Shown here: positions 12,771 to 26,000 of the stretch, piece after piece
Layout: each line of letters opens with the position of its first letter
Numbering within the stretch: the first letter of the stretch is position 1
NCBI RefSeq assembly: GCF_901933205.1
Contig: NC_044574.1
Coordinates: forward strand, 42,813,609-42,877,608
Direction of reading: 5' to 3'
From: Camarhynchus parvulus
Lineage: Eukaryota > Chordata > Aves > Passeriformes > Thraupidae
DNA: 64,000 bases
The notes under the pieces: model-generated
Databases searched by the model: none
The model's input: only the letters and a program-made list of their open reading frames with translations
Told to the model about the DNA's origin: nothing
Program-made: the position numbers and the translations under genes

Positions 12771-15610
12771 CAATGTCTTTCAATGATTTGCCCAAAAATA
12801 AACTCCATAAAATACAGCTAGGCTGAACTGCATAGTATTTTCACTGTGGTAAATTTGTCACAAATGGGGAAGTGTAAACCTCTGCACTAAATACTGCTAG
12901 AAGAATGATTTATACAGAGCACTAAAAAAATATTGTGGGAATAGAATAGATTAGCATAAACTCTCCGGGGAGACACTATGCTTTCCCTGGGTTTTGCAGA
13001 GTGCCTGGCATACTAGAGATGCCAGAGTTAACTAGTTATTAATTATAATAAAATACTTCTACTGAGTAGACATCAGTTCTTAGTATCAACCAAATGTCAG
13101 AAGAATATCAGATAGAAGACAAATATCTGATACATAAATATAAATGTACTCAAATTTACTCTTTGTGTGTTAATAATTTTTTAAGATGGGACTGGCTCTA
13201 CTTTGTATATTTTTTTACCCTTTGTCTCTTTGCAGTCTAAAATGTCTTTTACCAGCCCAGAAGAGCTGTCTGCCTCAGTCACATCAACCAGCATAAGTAC
13301 AATAGCATCAGCCACTCTTATTTTGGCATAGGAATACCCTAAACCAAGCCCAAGTGTTAGCAGAGCACAAGAAATTGAGAATTAGTGTCTCTCCAGCTCA
13401 CATCTGACTATTTTTCACAAAGTAATTCCTACACATTAATTTGTAGGAGGTTGGAACATCTTGTTGTATGGTCACTGATGTACTGCTCAGCCATGAGGCA
13501 TGCCAAAACCTCCACTCTCTCAGAAAGGAGTGACATCTGAGGGGGACAAAGTGCACATGCTCTCAGATTAATGCTGCCAAATTCAGGTGAAAAGGGCAAA
13601 TTTTACTGAGTTACCAACTGCAGCAGAACTGTTGCACTTGCATGTGCCAACAAAGCTGGAGGTACCAAAACTTACCACACTGAAAATGCACCATGACAAT
13701 GTTTTTGGGGAGGAAACATGATGTGGAAGCAAGCTGGCCTGCCAAGAGATGCAAGCAACCCTTTTCTAACTCTATGGTTTTCTGTGGCCAGCTGTTCCCA
13801 GCATGGCCATCGCCCACAGCAGCCTTGCCTTTGGGAAATGTCCACGTGAGGCAGCGAGGCAGCAGCACAGCACACGGCAAGGACACCTTGAGCTTGTTCT
13901 TCACTTCCTTTCCAGCCATGTCACCTCAGGCAAACTGCGCCATGGCCCCACACCTCTGCTAAAAACCTCGTAAAAGGACTGAAACTATTGCAAGCCAGAG
14001 AAAAAATCCAGAGTTTAAAAAAAGACATGTCCCAGTCCCACAGTCCCAGCAGAGCTCTCTTTGTTCGCTTTCTGATTTTAGCATATCCAAAGCATGTTTT
14101 CAAGCTCCTTTTACCACAGCCACAAGAGCTAAAAACTTGTTTCAAAAAAAAAAAGGAAAAAAGAAAGAAAAGAAGCGCATAAAGCTAGGATTCCAACCTA
14201 ATCAAAGCACTCTGGGGGTTGGAACAATAAAAATAACACTGGAAGTTTTGAGAGCTGCTAGTGCAGCCAACGTCGCTGTTGTGCCCCCGCCACCTCTAGC
14301 TGCCTGAAGAGACAAGCTCAGCCTTCTCAAGAGCCCAGAGACACTTACATGTGTTGAGGAAAACAGGATTATTTTGACAAGAGCTGCCAGGAAGTAAAAG
14401 GTTCATACATTCAAGGAAGACTGACTCTTCTATTTACAACAAACCAGCACGGCGGCTCCCAGCCCAGCTCCTAAGGGCTGTCCAGGGCAAAGGTACAAAG
14501 AGGTTTTTTGGAAGCCTCAGTGCTCTCCATCTGCCTCCAGGCAACTGTCCTATATTTTCTCAACAGGATCCTCCCAGCTGAAACAAATGCCCCTGGCCAG
14601 AAATCAGGCACCCAATGACACCTCGGGGACCTGCCAGAAATGGGGCACACCCACCCACACCTTCCTCCCCACAGGTCCCAATCCATCGCTTTTTCCCCCC
14701 AAAACAGTGTGGGGCTGCCCTGCCCACGCTGCTGGTACTGCAGGAGGGACAGATTGCAGGATCACAAGCCCTGCCTCTGCAGCAGGGGTGTAAGCTGTGA
14801 GAAAGGGGCAGGGCTCCCTCCAAATGGGGATTTAGCCCATCACACTTTGCCTTCTGCCATCTACACCGTCTTTAAAAGCTATTTCACAAATAAATACATT
14901 AGTATGTGGAAAGTTATCCTTAATAGAGTGTGCAAAGGGTTTTGGCACAGAAAAGGTGTGTGATAAAGTGCATTCCAAACCACAGTCCTGATTAAGTATT
15001 TAAGAATGTCTTCCAGTGGGGAAAAGGGTGAAGAAAAAAAGTAAGAAACAAAATGAAAAGAACTGAAGCAGCTCATGAAGACACAGATGAATCGTGAAAC
15101 TCTACACAAAGCTGCCAAAGTTTCAAAAACACTTTCAGGTATGATGTATGAAATCAACCAAGTAAGAGGTGCTTTAAATTACAGATGTATGCAGATCTTG
15201 GTGGACTCCAGAATTAACTCTAAGTCTATTAAAACTTTAAACACTCAAGTGTGCTTGATTTGTCAACAAAGGTTTTATATAGTGTTGCAGTTTCCTGATC
15301 ACCAGGGATTCAACTTGCTCAGCTGAACGCCTTAAGGCTGAGGGCTCAAGGGCGGCAGTCCACTATGCTTTAATGAGATGCAAACCACAAAAACATGGAA
15401 CATTCCTAGAAATAAATCACATTAGGGGAAGGTCCAGCAGAGCTGCTGAAACCATGATGTGTCACAAATTTAAGAATGAGATCCTGCTATGAACATATAA
15501 GATGTTTTGAATATGGCATCTGCTGATATGTTTAGTGTATCATGAGGTATTTCAGCAAGGCACAAACTGAGCACTGCCACCCTACCTCACCTTCCTGTTC
15601 TGGAAAACAG

Positions 15611-15665
15611 AAAGTTTAAACTTCCAGGAAAAGTTCCAGTGGAAAAGTTTAAACTTCCAGGAAAA
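15611..15665. repeat. Two-copy tandem duplication, 33-bp period
   Basis: A 22-base block, 'aaagtttaaacttccaggaa' plus two bases, occurs at 15611-15632 and again unchanged at 15644-15665. The 11 bases between the copies are 'gttccagtgga'. The identity of the copies implies a recent slippage or duplication event. No function is suggested. Confidence 0.9.
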
Positions 15666-18600
15666 ACAATGAAGTGTCCCCTGATGTGGTGGTCAGAGAC
15701 CTGATCTTGTGCCGCAGCACTTCTGCCCTAACGACAGACCCAGTTTCACCTGAGTTATCTTCATTTACTGATGATCTCTGAAAGGGATGAAATTATTAGA
15801 AGACTAACTTACAAAATACAATGTTTTTACCATGCAAAAATCATACTTAGAGCATCAAAGAAATGGACTATCATCTATTAAACTAAGCAAAATTCCAGCC
15901 TGAAAATCAAGGAACATTTCAGAAAAGAAGGTGGTGCACAACAGACCACATCTGCGGTCTCCAGTGGGCACAAGTAGAGAGGTTCAGTCCCCATTTACAC
16001 CAGCTGAGACACTAGTTTTTGGATGTCAGTGACTCTACCAAGGCTGGATCTATCCTAATGACAAAAAAAAGGGCAAAATCAATGCAGATACAGTGTTGCC
16101 TTTTTTTAACAAATCCACCTATGCTCATGGGAAAGGGTGAAGCAGGAATCCCTCTCCCTTGTTGATCTTCAATTTCAAACTTTTTTCCTTTTCTATGTGA
16201 ACTTATTAAAACCCTTCATACACTTATAAATTCTTCTGTGGTATATGATACATTTAAAGCCAAAATAATAAAAGAATGAGAATGTTTCTGCCTAGAGATA
16301 CTTAAATATTGAATGCAAATTTCCTGATAAAAATCCTGAAGAATCACAACATAGTCTAGTGTACTATAAATTACGCTAAATCAAATAAATCAGACTATAT
16401 CGTCCCTGGTGGCTCCTACACAGTCTTTAAATATATTACCCACTCCTCATCAGTCTATTCCACTCAATAACCAGCTCTGTCTTCAGTCCCCAGACCCGCT
16501 TTAATTTGAACAATATATTAGCCTTTGCAGTATAAGGGGGAAAGAAACTTCAGGAAGAAGGAAGGCCGGCTTACAAATGAATCTCCCATGGCAGCTCGCT
16601 CAGATGTGCAGGATGGATGGCTATTCTGAGCAGCCTGTGTCCCAGGGCAATAAATCCTTCCCTGGTCAGCAGCTGGGAGCATGAGTGGTCCCTGCCTCTG
16701 CCTCCCGAGTCCTCAGCCTCCCTTGTCCCTTCCAAACAGAAAGGCTTGCAGCCTTTCCAGCTCCATCCAGAGGGCATAACTCATGGCAGGGCTGGGAAGA
16801 AGAAACCAGAAGCCTCCAAGGAGAGGGGTTTCCCTTGGTGGATCTCTCAGCACTGGGTGGTCATAGCCATCCTTGTATGGGAGGTGGCCCTGACTTGGTA
16901 CGGCCAGAGCCTCCATCCACCAGCCACAGAAATGATGGGATATGAAGAAGACGGACCTGAGCACCACGTCCTATAAGCTGTCATCAGGAGGGTGGAAGAG
17001 GGCAACCAAAGGTAGCTGCTCCTCCCTGAGGACTCCTTAAAGCAGGGAGACCAAACCACCTGCTTCCTAAGCAGGGTCCAGGCTAGTGTCCAAGGTGCCT
17101 GAGACACAGGGTCACCAGCTGAAACCTGATGGTGCTAAGCCAAAGCTTTGCTCAGCCTTCCCCCAAGAGCAAACAGCCCTGTGTCTAACATCGTAAAACA
17201 TCTGGTAAGGCTATCAGGAGGGAGACTGCTGAGGATACAGTTTAACAGAGCTGCTGGGATTTTTTTTAATTGCATTTATTTTCACAAATCATAACAATAA
17301 AAAAGGAAAAGTTGGAATCCACTCAATTGAGTTAATGCTTTCGGAATTTTATTAATCAACATCTCAGCATTCATAAAGAAATGACACCTTTTAAAACCAG
17401 TGGAGAGAAACATTTCCAAATACTTCCAATCAAAAGAAATTATTTTAAACCTCAGATTACATGTATTTTTAAACCAAACCCTCAGGGAGATGGGTGTGAA
17501 CTCTGAATTATCCCAATTAACTTTAGTGCCAGAGATCAAGGCCAAAAATGCAAAGTCAGCTCTAAGCTTTCCGAGTAGGTTGCTGAGGGTGCTACAATGT
17601 CCGTAAAGCAGCTGAGCTTTTTCATGCCCTGTGCCTGGGTTTGTCCTCAAGCACCGCCAGGAAGAGCTCCAGCGCAGCAACATGGAGAACAGTGGTCTTG
17701 TGCAGAATAAAACAGCACAGCCTATGATAGCTCTGGTATTGACTAAATAAAATCTGCCTGGTGAGGAGAAACTGGAGGCCAAATTATGTTAATGCCCTTA
17801 AAAAGATGTTTACTGACCAAGCAAATGCATTCCTTTGTCTGGTCACATGGTTAGTGTTCACTTAAGGACAGTAATTTCAGTCCTCAAATTCTGTATTTTG
17901 TGCCATGGCAGGGCTGAATACCAGAATTCTCACTGGCAATCTGTGGGTAAGTAAGGGGGCAGCACATTAACAGTGCAAGCAGCCCATGATTCTCTGGGAG
18001 CCTTCTCCTCCCTAACTCCAAGTCACACATAAGAGACCATGTCTTGTGTCCTATTTAACCCAGAGATGAAAAAGGTAGTTTGAAAATCTAAATATGGTGC
18101 ACCAAAACTGAATCCCCAAAACCAGGGTCAAAATTACTTCCAGGAGGAACACAAAAGCAGTGAGAGATCTGTGAAGACGCTGGTCTTTATCCTTGCTAGC
18201 TGCATTTAAGAAACCATTTACCCCTTCATTTTCCAACACTTAACTTTTCTCTTTTTCTGTGTTATCTGACTGAATTTCCCTTTTCTAAGAAGTTCACTCT
18301 CCTTGTCGTCCCATGCTACTTTCTCCATTTGAAATATCTGCTCGGCACTCCTCTCCCTGCAAAGGGAACTCATGAGAGTCCAACCTGTTCCTCTCTGGTA
18401 AGGATGACCATCTCTGCCTTCCCTGCTGTCTGGAAGGGGAAGGGCTGTACAGATGGGAAGTTGATAACAATGAAGTGGATGTGAACAAATAGATCTGGTG
18501 GATCTGCCCAAGCTGTGAGAGTTGTACCACGTGGTTCAACCAACCAGGTGAAAGAGCAGCTCTGACCCATTGAGTAGGAAGGGAGCACAGATCTGATCAT

Positions 18601-19082
18601 GACCAAGGGGACTTGAGGTGTACAACATATAGCAAATCTCACTGGAACATTATCTCTCTAAAGAAACAAAACAGGATGCAGAGCCACATCTTGCAGCAGC
18701 CCCCAGCAAGGTTCTGTCTACCAGTGATGCTGTTCTCCCCCCAGAGAATTGACTCAGCATAACTGGAGTCTTCTGAGCCACTTCCAGCAGGTCCTACAGA
18801 AAACAGATGGCCATTCAGTGCACTGACTCAATTCATCTTGTGAAATCAAATGGAAAAAGAGAGGAGTTGACAGAAGGGAGTGGTTGTCACTGTCCCCATG
18901 AGATACAGACGCTTTTTTGCAACTATGAATGAAAGAATAACATTCAGAAACTACTAAAGCCATTCATTCAAACACATTCAAACAGATACTATGGAGCACT
19001 ATTCTGCCACAAAGGCTTATTTAACCAGAAGACAGTGAGGGTCCAGGAACCAACAAACACAGGGTTTGAAAGTTTTCAAGGT

Positions 19083-19107
19083 GCTAAGCTAAGCTAAGCT
19101 AAGCTAA
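19083..19107. repeat. (GCTAA)5 pentanucleotide microsatellite
   Basis: Five uninterrupted GCTAA units follow one another. The tract is short and perfect, so it is probably length-polymorphic. Nothing ties it to a gene. Confidence 0.95.
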
Positions 19108-19784
19108 ATTCAGAATGATCTCTTACGAAGGCTGGATGTTACGGAGTTCAAAAAAGTTCACTGTGAGCAGAAATGTTCATGTGAGCAAAAGTTACTGTGC
19201 ATACCTGAGCTTTAGTGTCATACAAAGATCATAGCAAGCCAACTTATCTACCAAGAGCAACAAGGCAAGGTTTTACCACAAGTCCCCATTCCTTAAAACA
19301 AGTTTTACTGCAGCAGTTAACACTTGGTGAGGTACTGCCTGCAACAGCAGTCAAGTAGCCCGTGATCCTGGAAGGACCAGATTTCTGTCAACCATGTTTG
19401 AGCCAGTACTCAAACCCAGTTTGCAAAGACATCTTCCAGTTGAAGTGAGTGTGAACCTACTTGTTCAGCAGCTGGTGCTGTTCAAGTGTCTGGGAGTAAG
19501 GAATCCAATAATTGGATCTTAAATTGCATTGACTCATCCCTCAAGTAATTCAGCAGACTGCAATATTTACAGTCCATTGTTTTAAGAAAATGATGCAAAC
19601 TATATGTCTTTGTCAGATGAATTAATCACATGAGTAATATGCCCCTGCCTGTTCACAAATATAGCTCCTGATCCAGTTACTTCTCCAGTTGTCTAACTAC
19701 TGCTTCAGTTAGCTCAGGCTTTTGAGAAGCTAGAGGCTTCAGCAAAAATAACTCACCATTTCAGTCAACTTAGCTCTGTGGCGC

Positions 19785-20005
19785 CCAACTCCTTTGCTGG
19801 TTAGGGCACTGTACAAATAAGATGAAGACTGAGGGCACTGTGCAAATAAGATGAGATTGATACCTTCATTTCATGGATAAGGCAGCTGAGTCATGGTAAA
19901 GGTGGTGTCATACCCAAAAATAAACAGTGATGGAGCCAGAAGCACAATCCCAGTCGAAGATACTAAGTCCTGTACTGAAATCCACGCTTTTTCAGATAAG
20001 ACTGG
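19785..20005 (+). repeat. Ancient MIR/L3-like LINE or SINE tail with an internal duplication
   Basis: The segment follows the conserved 3' tail common to old amniote MIR/L2/L3 elements: 'gcactgtacaaataagatgaa', then 'accttcatttcatggataaggcagctgagtcatggtaaaggtgg', then 'gatggagccagaagcacaatcccagt'. Compare the consensus order '...ccattttacagatgaggaaactgaggcacag...gtggcagagctgggattcgaacc'. A 29-base block beginning 'gggcactgtacaaataagat' (19804-19832) is repeated at 19833-19860 with few changes, a later local duplication. The relic is inactive. Confidence 0.65.
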
Positions 20006-23000
20006 CAGCCTGACCATTTGAAAAATGTCCATTTATATTCTCAGGTGTCTGAGATGTTATTAAGCTGTGAAGTTGGAATGGAGTACCACAGGAGGACGCC
20101 TGGGGATCCCAGCATGCTCCAAGACTGAATCTCATGATGCTCTGGCCACCCCAGAGAACCACAGTTCCCATTTGAAGACATTCAGCTCAGAAAGGCATGC
20201 ATAGCCTGAATTCAGAAGGAATTGAACACAGAGATACATTTTCTTAGGCATAAGCTAAGCAGAGAGCTGGCATTTGCATAAAGAGGCCAGATCCATCATA
20301 AGATTTCCTTGGTGCATTCAAGTTCTAGACTAGGCTAGTGCCAGGAAGAGTAACATTAACGTTACAAGGAAAACCACTGGAAACAGGGTGTTAATAGTGA
20401 AAGCACAGGGCTTACCAAATGGAGAAAGAAGACGCAAGGAGGCAGAGAGAGACCAGAAGCAGTGACTGCATAGACTTTGCAGAGGGGCAGAAACACAGCC
20501 AAACCTTTACAAGTCTCACACACATGGATTATTGAGAGAATGTAACACAGAAAAAAAATGGAATTTTCCCCTCTCAGGGGAGAAGTCTTTGGGGAGGTGG
20601 TTGATGCCAAGTGTTTTCCCTGTGCTTGATACAAGGTTTTGGCAGGTTCCAGTGCACAAATGGAGCACAGATTTGTGTTCATGTAGCAAAGGCGAAGACC
20701 TCTACTCTACAGGGATTGAAAGTTCAATGGCTTTGATTATTTGAATGAACACATCACATTTTTGATGGTGGAAAGCCTGCAAAGGTTTACATAAATGAAG
20801 TTTTGATCAGAGGCAAAATACCAGGGATAGAGACTCTGCTCAAAACTGAAAAGAAACAGAGTGCTGGTCTAAAGCTGAATAATTTAAAAAAAAACTTTAT
20901 GCGTAGTATAAATACATTCTTACGAGAAAAATGAACAGAGCAAAAGGGCCAGAGAGGTAGCAGGACCAAGACCATCACACTCTAGGTACACCAGTGGAGA
21001 TGGGTAAAAAAGGACAGACATACCTCAAAATTACAAATGCAAAAAGGAAATTTATGCTTAATCCAGCTACTTGACCTAAGAATCTGAAAATGGATCTGTG
21101 CAGACAGGACCATAAAATGCTGGTAGCATCAGAAGGTCTGAGGTAGTTAATCAGAGGACTTTATTGGAGAAGCTCAGCCCTGAGAGCTAAAACAGTACGT
21201 GAAAAACAGAGAAGCCCTTGGACTCTTCCATGAGAAGTACTGGGGAGGTCCTCCCTAAAGCATGAGTTTAAGTCTCATAGATTCTAATAAAAGTGTCAGT
21301 GTGTTGTAAAAGAGAACAAGGTTTGATTATGGCATTTGGGTGTCAAAGGTTTCATGTCTCCATGGACTGGTTGCTTATAACAGCTGGAAAGGACACTATG
21401 TCACCTACTGCTACTGCTGAAAGGAACACGACAAACTTGCCCTGGGAACAGTGAAGATTTCATTGTTATTAGGAGAGAATATTAGTACATGATATAAAAA
21501 ACCTAGAAGGGAGAACATAGTCAGAAACACAGTCTCTAGAGCAAAACTCCAATGCAGGTGAAAACAGCAGAGGTGGGTGATACTGCAGTGGCCTCTAGTG
21601 AATGGGACAGCTGAGTCCTTCTCCTCCAAGGGCTGCAGAACAGGCCAAAGGGAGCAAGAGACACATCTTCATGTTACAAGGAAAATTGTCATCTCCTTCC
21701 CAGTAAGGCAGGGAGGGGAGATTAACCAGCCATCCCTAGGATGCTCTCTTGGTACAGACTTCCACAAGGACAGAGGACTTGCCCTGCTTTTATACCTCAA
21801 GCTCCTGGCTGGGGAAGTGACCCACTCCAAGCTCTGCCCCTGCAGAGTCCATCTCCTGGAACAGAGCATGCAGTGCCTGAGTGCCTCCTCATACAGCTCA
21901 AAGCCCCTGGTTCCTGGAGAGAGGATTAGCAGGAGACAGCACCACTGAACAAGGAGCTGCTGTACTAAGCATGTTACTCTTCACTCAATGGTGCATGACC
22001 ACAGGTTCAACCCACCAGTGATCCAGAGTTTTAAATAAATTGCAGTGAAGTCCCAGGTACATGGCTGCAAGTCCCCTTTATACCAGCATGATGGGCCACT
22101 GAGCAAAGCCATCAGTGTAATAAAGCACCTATTGGCAAAGGAGAGAGAGAGGTAATCAGATCTATATGTGGTACTCTCAAATTATAAAATAACAAAAGAG
22201 GCATATGAGCTGTCAGCTGCAGACTTTTTTTTTAAGTAATGAGAAATCAAGATTGCCTATGCCATTAGAAAGTGAACTCAGGAACTTGCTGGTGCATGAA
22301 GAAATATTTAAAGAAAATCCAATAATAAAACACAATGGGCCATCCTGAAAGCTGCTGCTGTGCACTGGAAATGATTCTGTACATCTGTACAGGAAACCAG
22401 AGGTGGTTCTGCACGTCTGAGAAATAACTGTCTCAAGCACCTTATCCAAACCTTACGCAGGAGGAAGATGAGGAATGTGTCTACAGAAATTTTGACCAGC
22501 AAGGATAATTGCATTAGCCTGAGCTCCCCACAGCACTATTTACTTCTGCCCAGTGCTATGGGGAAGCAAGAAGTAGACAGAATGTAAATTGGATGATCAC
22601 GGTTACTTTGATTAACAAGCAAATGAGAAGCTTTTCATATCCTTTCTAATCTCAATGGTGCTTGCTAAATGCTATTAGAACAATGAAGCTTAGCTGGGAA
22701 AGGACAAGGTAGGCAATTGTGCTTTTACAAGTCTCTGGCATGACCTGCTTGGACTGACCACTGGGTTACACAATAGTGGGCATTTAAATGTCAGCCACTA
22801 AAAGAAATCATCTCTCTCAAACTTCAAGGCCTCATGGGCTTTTTGACCCAACACAGAAATGCCAATTGAATTATAGGAAACTCTTGTTATTGTGCAGGCT
22901 GTGCACATGCTTCTGGGGTTTTTGAGAAAAGATGATGCTCAGAGACAGCACAACAGTTTCTTCATGCTGATATCCCACCAAATACACAGATTCCTAAACA

Positions 23001-26000
23001 TGAAAGGAACATAAATATCTCCAGCTATGGCCTGATTCAGTCAGAGGACATCTCTACCTCCCTTATGGCAGGCAATCAGAGGAGTTTATTTTGTTACTTG
23101 CTGCTACAAAGAATACTCCCAGTAACTTGTCTTTCTTGACAGGACAGTTGATGTTTCTACCACCGAAATATCAGTTGGGGTTTCAACACAGCGGAGGTTT
23201 CCATCACTAAAAGTTGTGTCTCTGAATTCACAGCTTCCTACAGACATCTGTAGAGCCAAGAGTTCTCCCTGAGTCTGTAACACACGAGTGGGATGTATGA
23301 GTCTGTTTCCCACAGATGCCATCACTCTTGCAGCAAACACACACATGGAAAGGAAGCAGCTCCTTCAGTCACAATTATCTGGTTTCCTTTACACAAACAG
23401 CAAAGTATGAGACAAAGACAAGTCTTGGAGGGTACCCATTGCACGCTGGTTTCACCTTGGTCATCTGAAACCATAGATGGGGTTTCTTGGCCAATTATTA
23501 AAAGTACTTATTGGCCAAATATTAAAAGTACTTATTTCCTCTTTGCTTGGGAACAACTGCACCCAAAGCTGTAGCAGACAGGAGTGCTGTGCTGAAAAAG
23601 GGGTTGTGTGTTCCCATCCCTGTGGATTCACGAGTGGGCACAGATGTTAAGCCTTCCCTTTCCCTCGAAATTCCTATCCTATATTCCCCTGTCAGCCCCT
23701 CCTTGACAAAGCAAGAAGATAATTTGCAGAAAGAAAGATGCATTTCTCCCCTTTGTTTGGATAAAATGGCATATTTCATCCTTTGAAGTACATACTTGTT
23801 CCACAGAGTCCATAGGGATTCAGAACCAGAATATACCAACTAATGATGATGGCTGATTGCGTCTTGTGCATGCCTGTCTCAGCCAGGCTGTAGCCTACAC
23901 TGGTGTTTCATTTGTAGGCAAAGACAGCAGGACTGCTCCCTGCAAGTGGAGAGCAGCAGCTTTACTGCTCTAAGAGATGCCATTTAAAGCAATGTTAAAG
24001 ACAACTTTTTGGTAGCTACCTTGTGTGTATATAAAAAATATTTAAAAACCAAATAAAATTACTGCTGTCCAGCGCAAAGTTAGTGGATCTCTGACTTGCT
24101 GGCATTTGCTTTTGGACTGAAGAGGGAAATATCTCTGTAAAGTTTCCATTGATCTATAAAGCAGAAACATCTGCTGAAATTGTTGTCCCAGGCCATCTCT
24201 GACTGCAGTCAGCAGGAGGTGAGCCTGTGGTTAATAAACTTTCTCCCTCCCTTCCACAGTAGATGTCATTGCAATGAATACGAAGCACAATAAGTCAGTT
24301 TACAGGATACGGTCTAACTCAGCCAGAAAATACAAAACACAAACATGGAAAAAAGGCATCACTAGAAGACTCTCAACAGCTTTCAGATTAGTGGTGTACT
24401 CCTGCCAATGCAAAAAGAGAAACACTGGACCAGCTGCCTTGAACCAGCCCCGGGACTTGCTTCCATTAAAAATGCCATAAAGACCATTTTAAAGCTCTCC
24501 TCTGCAATCCTATATAAAAGTGCTTGCAAGGCTGGGATTTAATAAAATACTGTCTTCTCTGGCAGGACTTTTTGAGAATTTAATTCAATTTGCAGTGTAG
24601 TTTAAGCCACATACGCACATTGAGAACTTTAATTTCCTCAGCGGTGCTAATCGGCATGCACTTCCAATGTGGCTAACAGCATCCCACAGGTATCAGAGTA
24701 GTGGAAACTTCCCAGCACAGAGATGACATGGAATTTACTGCTGGCAGCAATATTAAAAAAATCAAGCAACATTGGTGCTCTCCTGGGCAAAGTTCCCACA
24801 GGCTGCTTTTCATGACACTGCTGGTTGTTTCCACCTACAGGGCATGTCAGAGAGCAGCCTACAGCATTTCACCTGGACATCTTCCCTGTGAAACCAACAT
24901 CACTCTCCCACCACAGCCAGCAGTGGCATGGGGCACTGGTGGGTCCTTCACCACCCACTCCCACCACAGTGCCCACCACAGCTTCCTGCACCCTGCAGTT
25001 GTGAACACCTGCTGCTTCGGCCCCTCCTATGGGAAAACGGAGACGACAGAGAGAGGACAGCTCTCTGCGCCTGATGCAGCCAGCAAGCCCCAGACTGGTT
25101 TGTGAAAAGGCTGTTTGCTGTACTAGGGGCAGTGATCTGGGCTGGTCTGAGGCTGAGGTGGCTCACCCTGCTCAGGGAGGACTCAGCTAGAACCATGAGG
25201 CAAGCACCCCAGCAAAGTCCACCCATGGCACAGCCAGCACCGCTGCCCCCAGGGTGTGCCAGGACCTCCTGAGGCTGTGCCATTCCCTGGGCCCTGATTA
25301 CTCTAGGTCCTAAAGAGCCTGGGGGTAAGTGTCCAGCAAAGAGCATAGCTACAGACACAGCCAGGGCTTCTCTGAGGCTTAGCAACATTGCCCTTCTCCT
25401 GGGGAACCTAAAGTTAGCTGGTACAGAGAACAGCCAGAATAGCAGCATCAACGAGACTCTTCTCATTATGCCACGCTGGTTACAGCATGTCACTCTGTCA
25501 TCACCCTATCATTCCTCTGCTGCGCACACCACTGACTGTAACTTTAATGGTGTTACACTTACCAAGGTTATAATTACACATTACAGTGCGGCTTTCCTAT
25601 GCCAGGAGAGGACTAAACGTACAATTACACAGCTCATAAATAGGAGGACAGCACACTACCGCACAAGCGCACATGTCCACATAAAACCTTTAATTACAGT
25701 TGCAAGCAGATTATAGAGATTTTACAAATCTGTTATTCCAACTGTGGCAATTGTTAGCACCACCTCTTGGAGAGAACCTCCATCTGCACAGGGCTTCTCC
25801 CAGCAATGCCTCTCTGTGCTGTGCTGAGAGCTATTGTACCTGCAGAGCCAGTCATTATCAAGGAAAGCATTACTAAAAAGGAGCTTGATGGGTTTTATTG
25901 TTACTATTCTTGTTTCCATTATTTAGATATTGGATCTTTAAATTATTTGAGTATTTAGAAACACTGACTACTGATAATCAAAGGTGTAGTCAAATGAAAA

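Larger units (their letters stand above)
12771..19784. other. Unannotated non-coding interval with small repeats
   Basis: Apart from the tandem duplication at 15611 and the pentamer repeat at 19083, nothing is recognised. A GC-richer patch at about 14420-14830 has overlapping frames on both strands and is not coding-like. The longest frame is 166 codons at 17282-17782 on the minus strand, in sequence without family motifs. A short stretch at about 14170-14300 has more CpG than its surroundings and TCF/SOX-like words, without further support. Confidence 0.45.

Noticed and set aside
17282..17782. 166-codon minus-strand open frame as a possible gene
   Set aside because: No recognisable motif or signal. 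The start is arbitrary and the sequence ends in AT-rich non-coding DNA.
21130..21160. 'tgaggtag' word resembling a let-7 seed
   Set aside because: The sequence diverges immediately after the seed and no hairpin partner is visible.
22000..22040. 'ggttcaaccc'-like word as a possible tRNA B box
   Set aside because: No A box, acceptor stem or cloverleaf pairing at the right distance.
24948..25493. 181-codon minus-strand open frame as a possible gene
   Set aside because: It lies in a GC-rich patch with a 134-codon frame on the opposite strand, has no domain, no splice context and low-complexity Ser/Gly/Cys tails.
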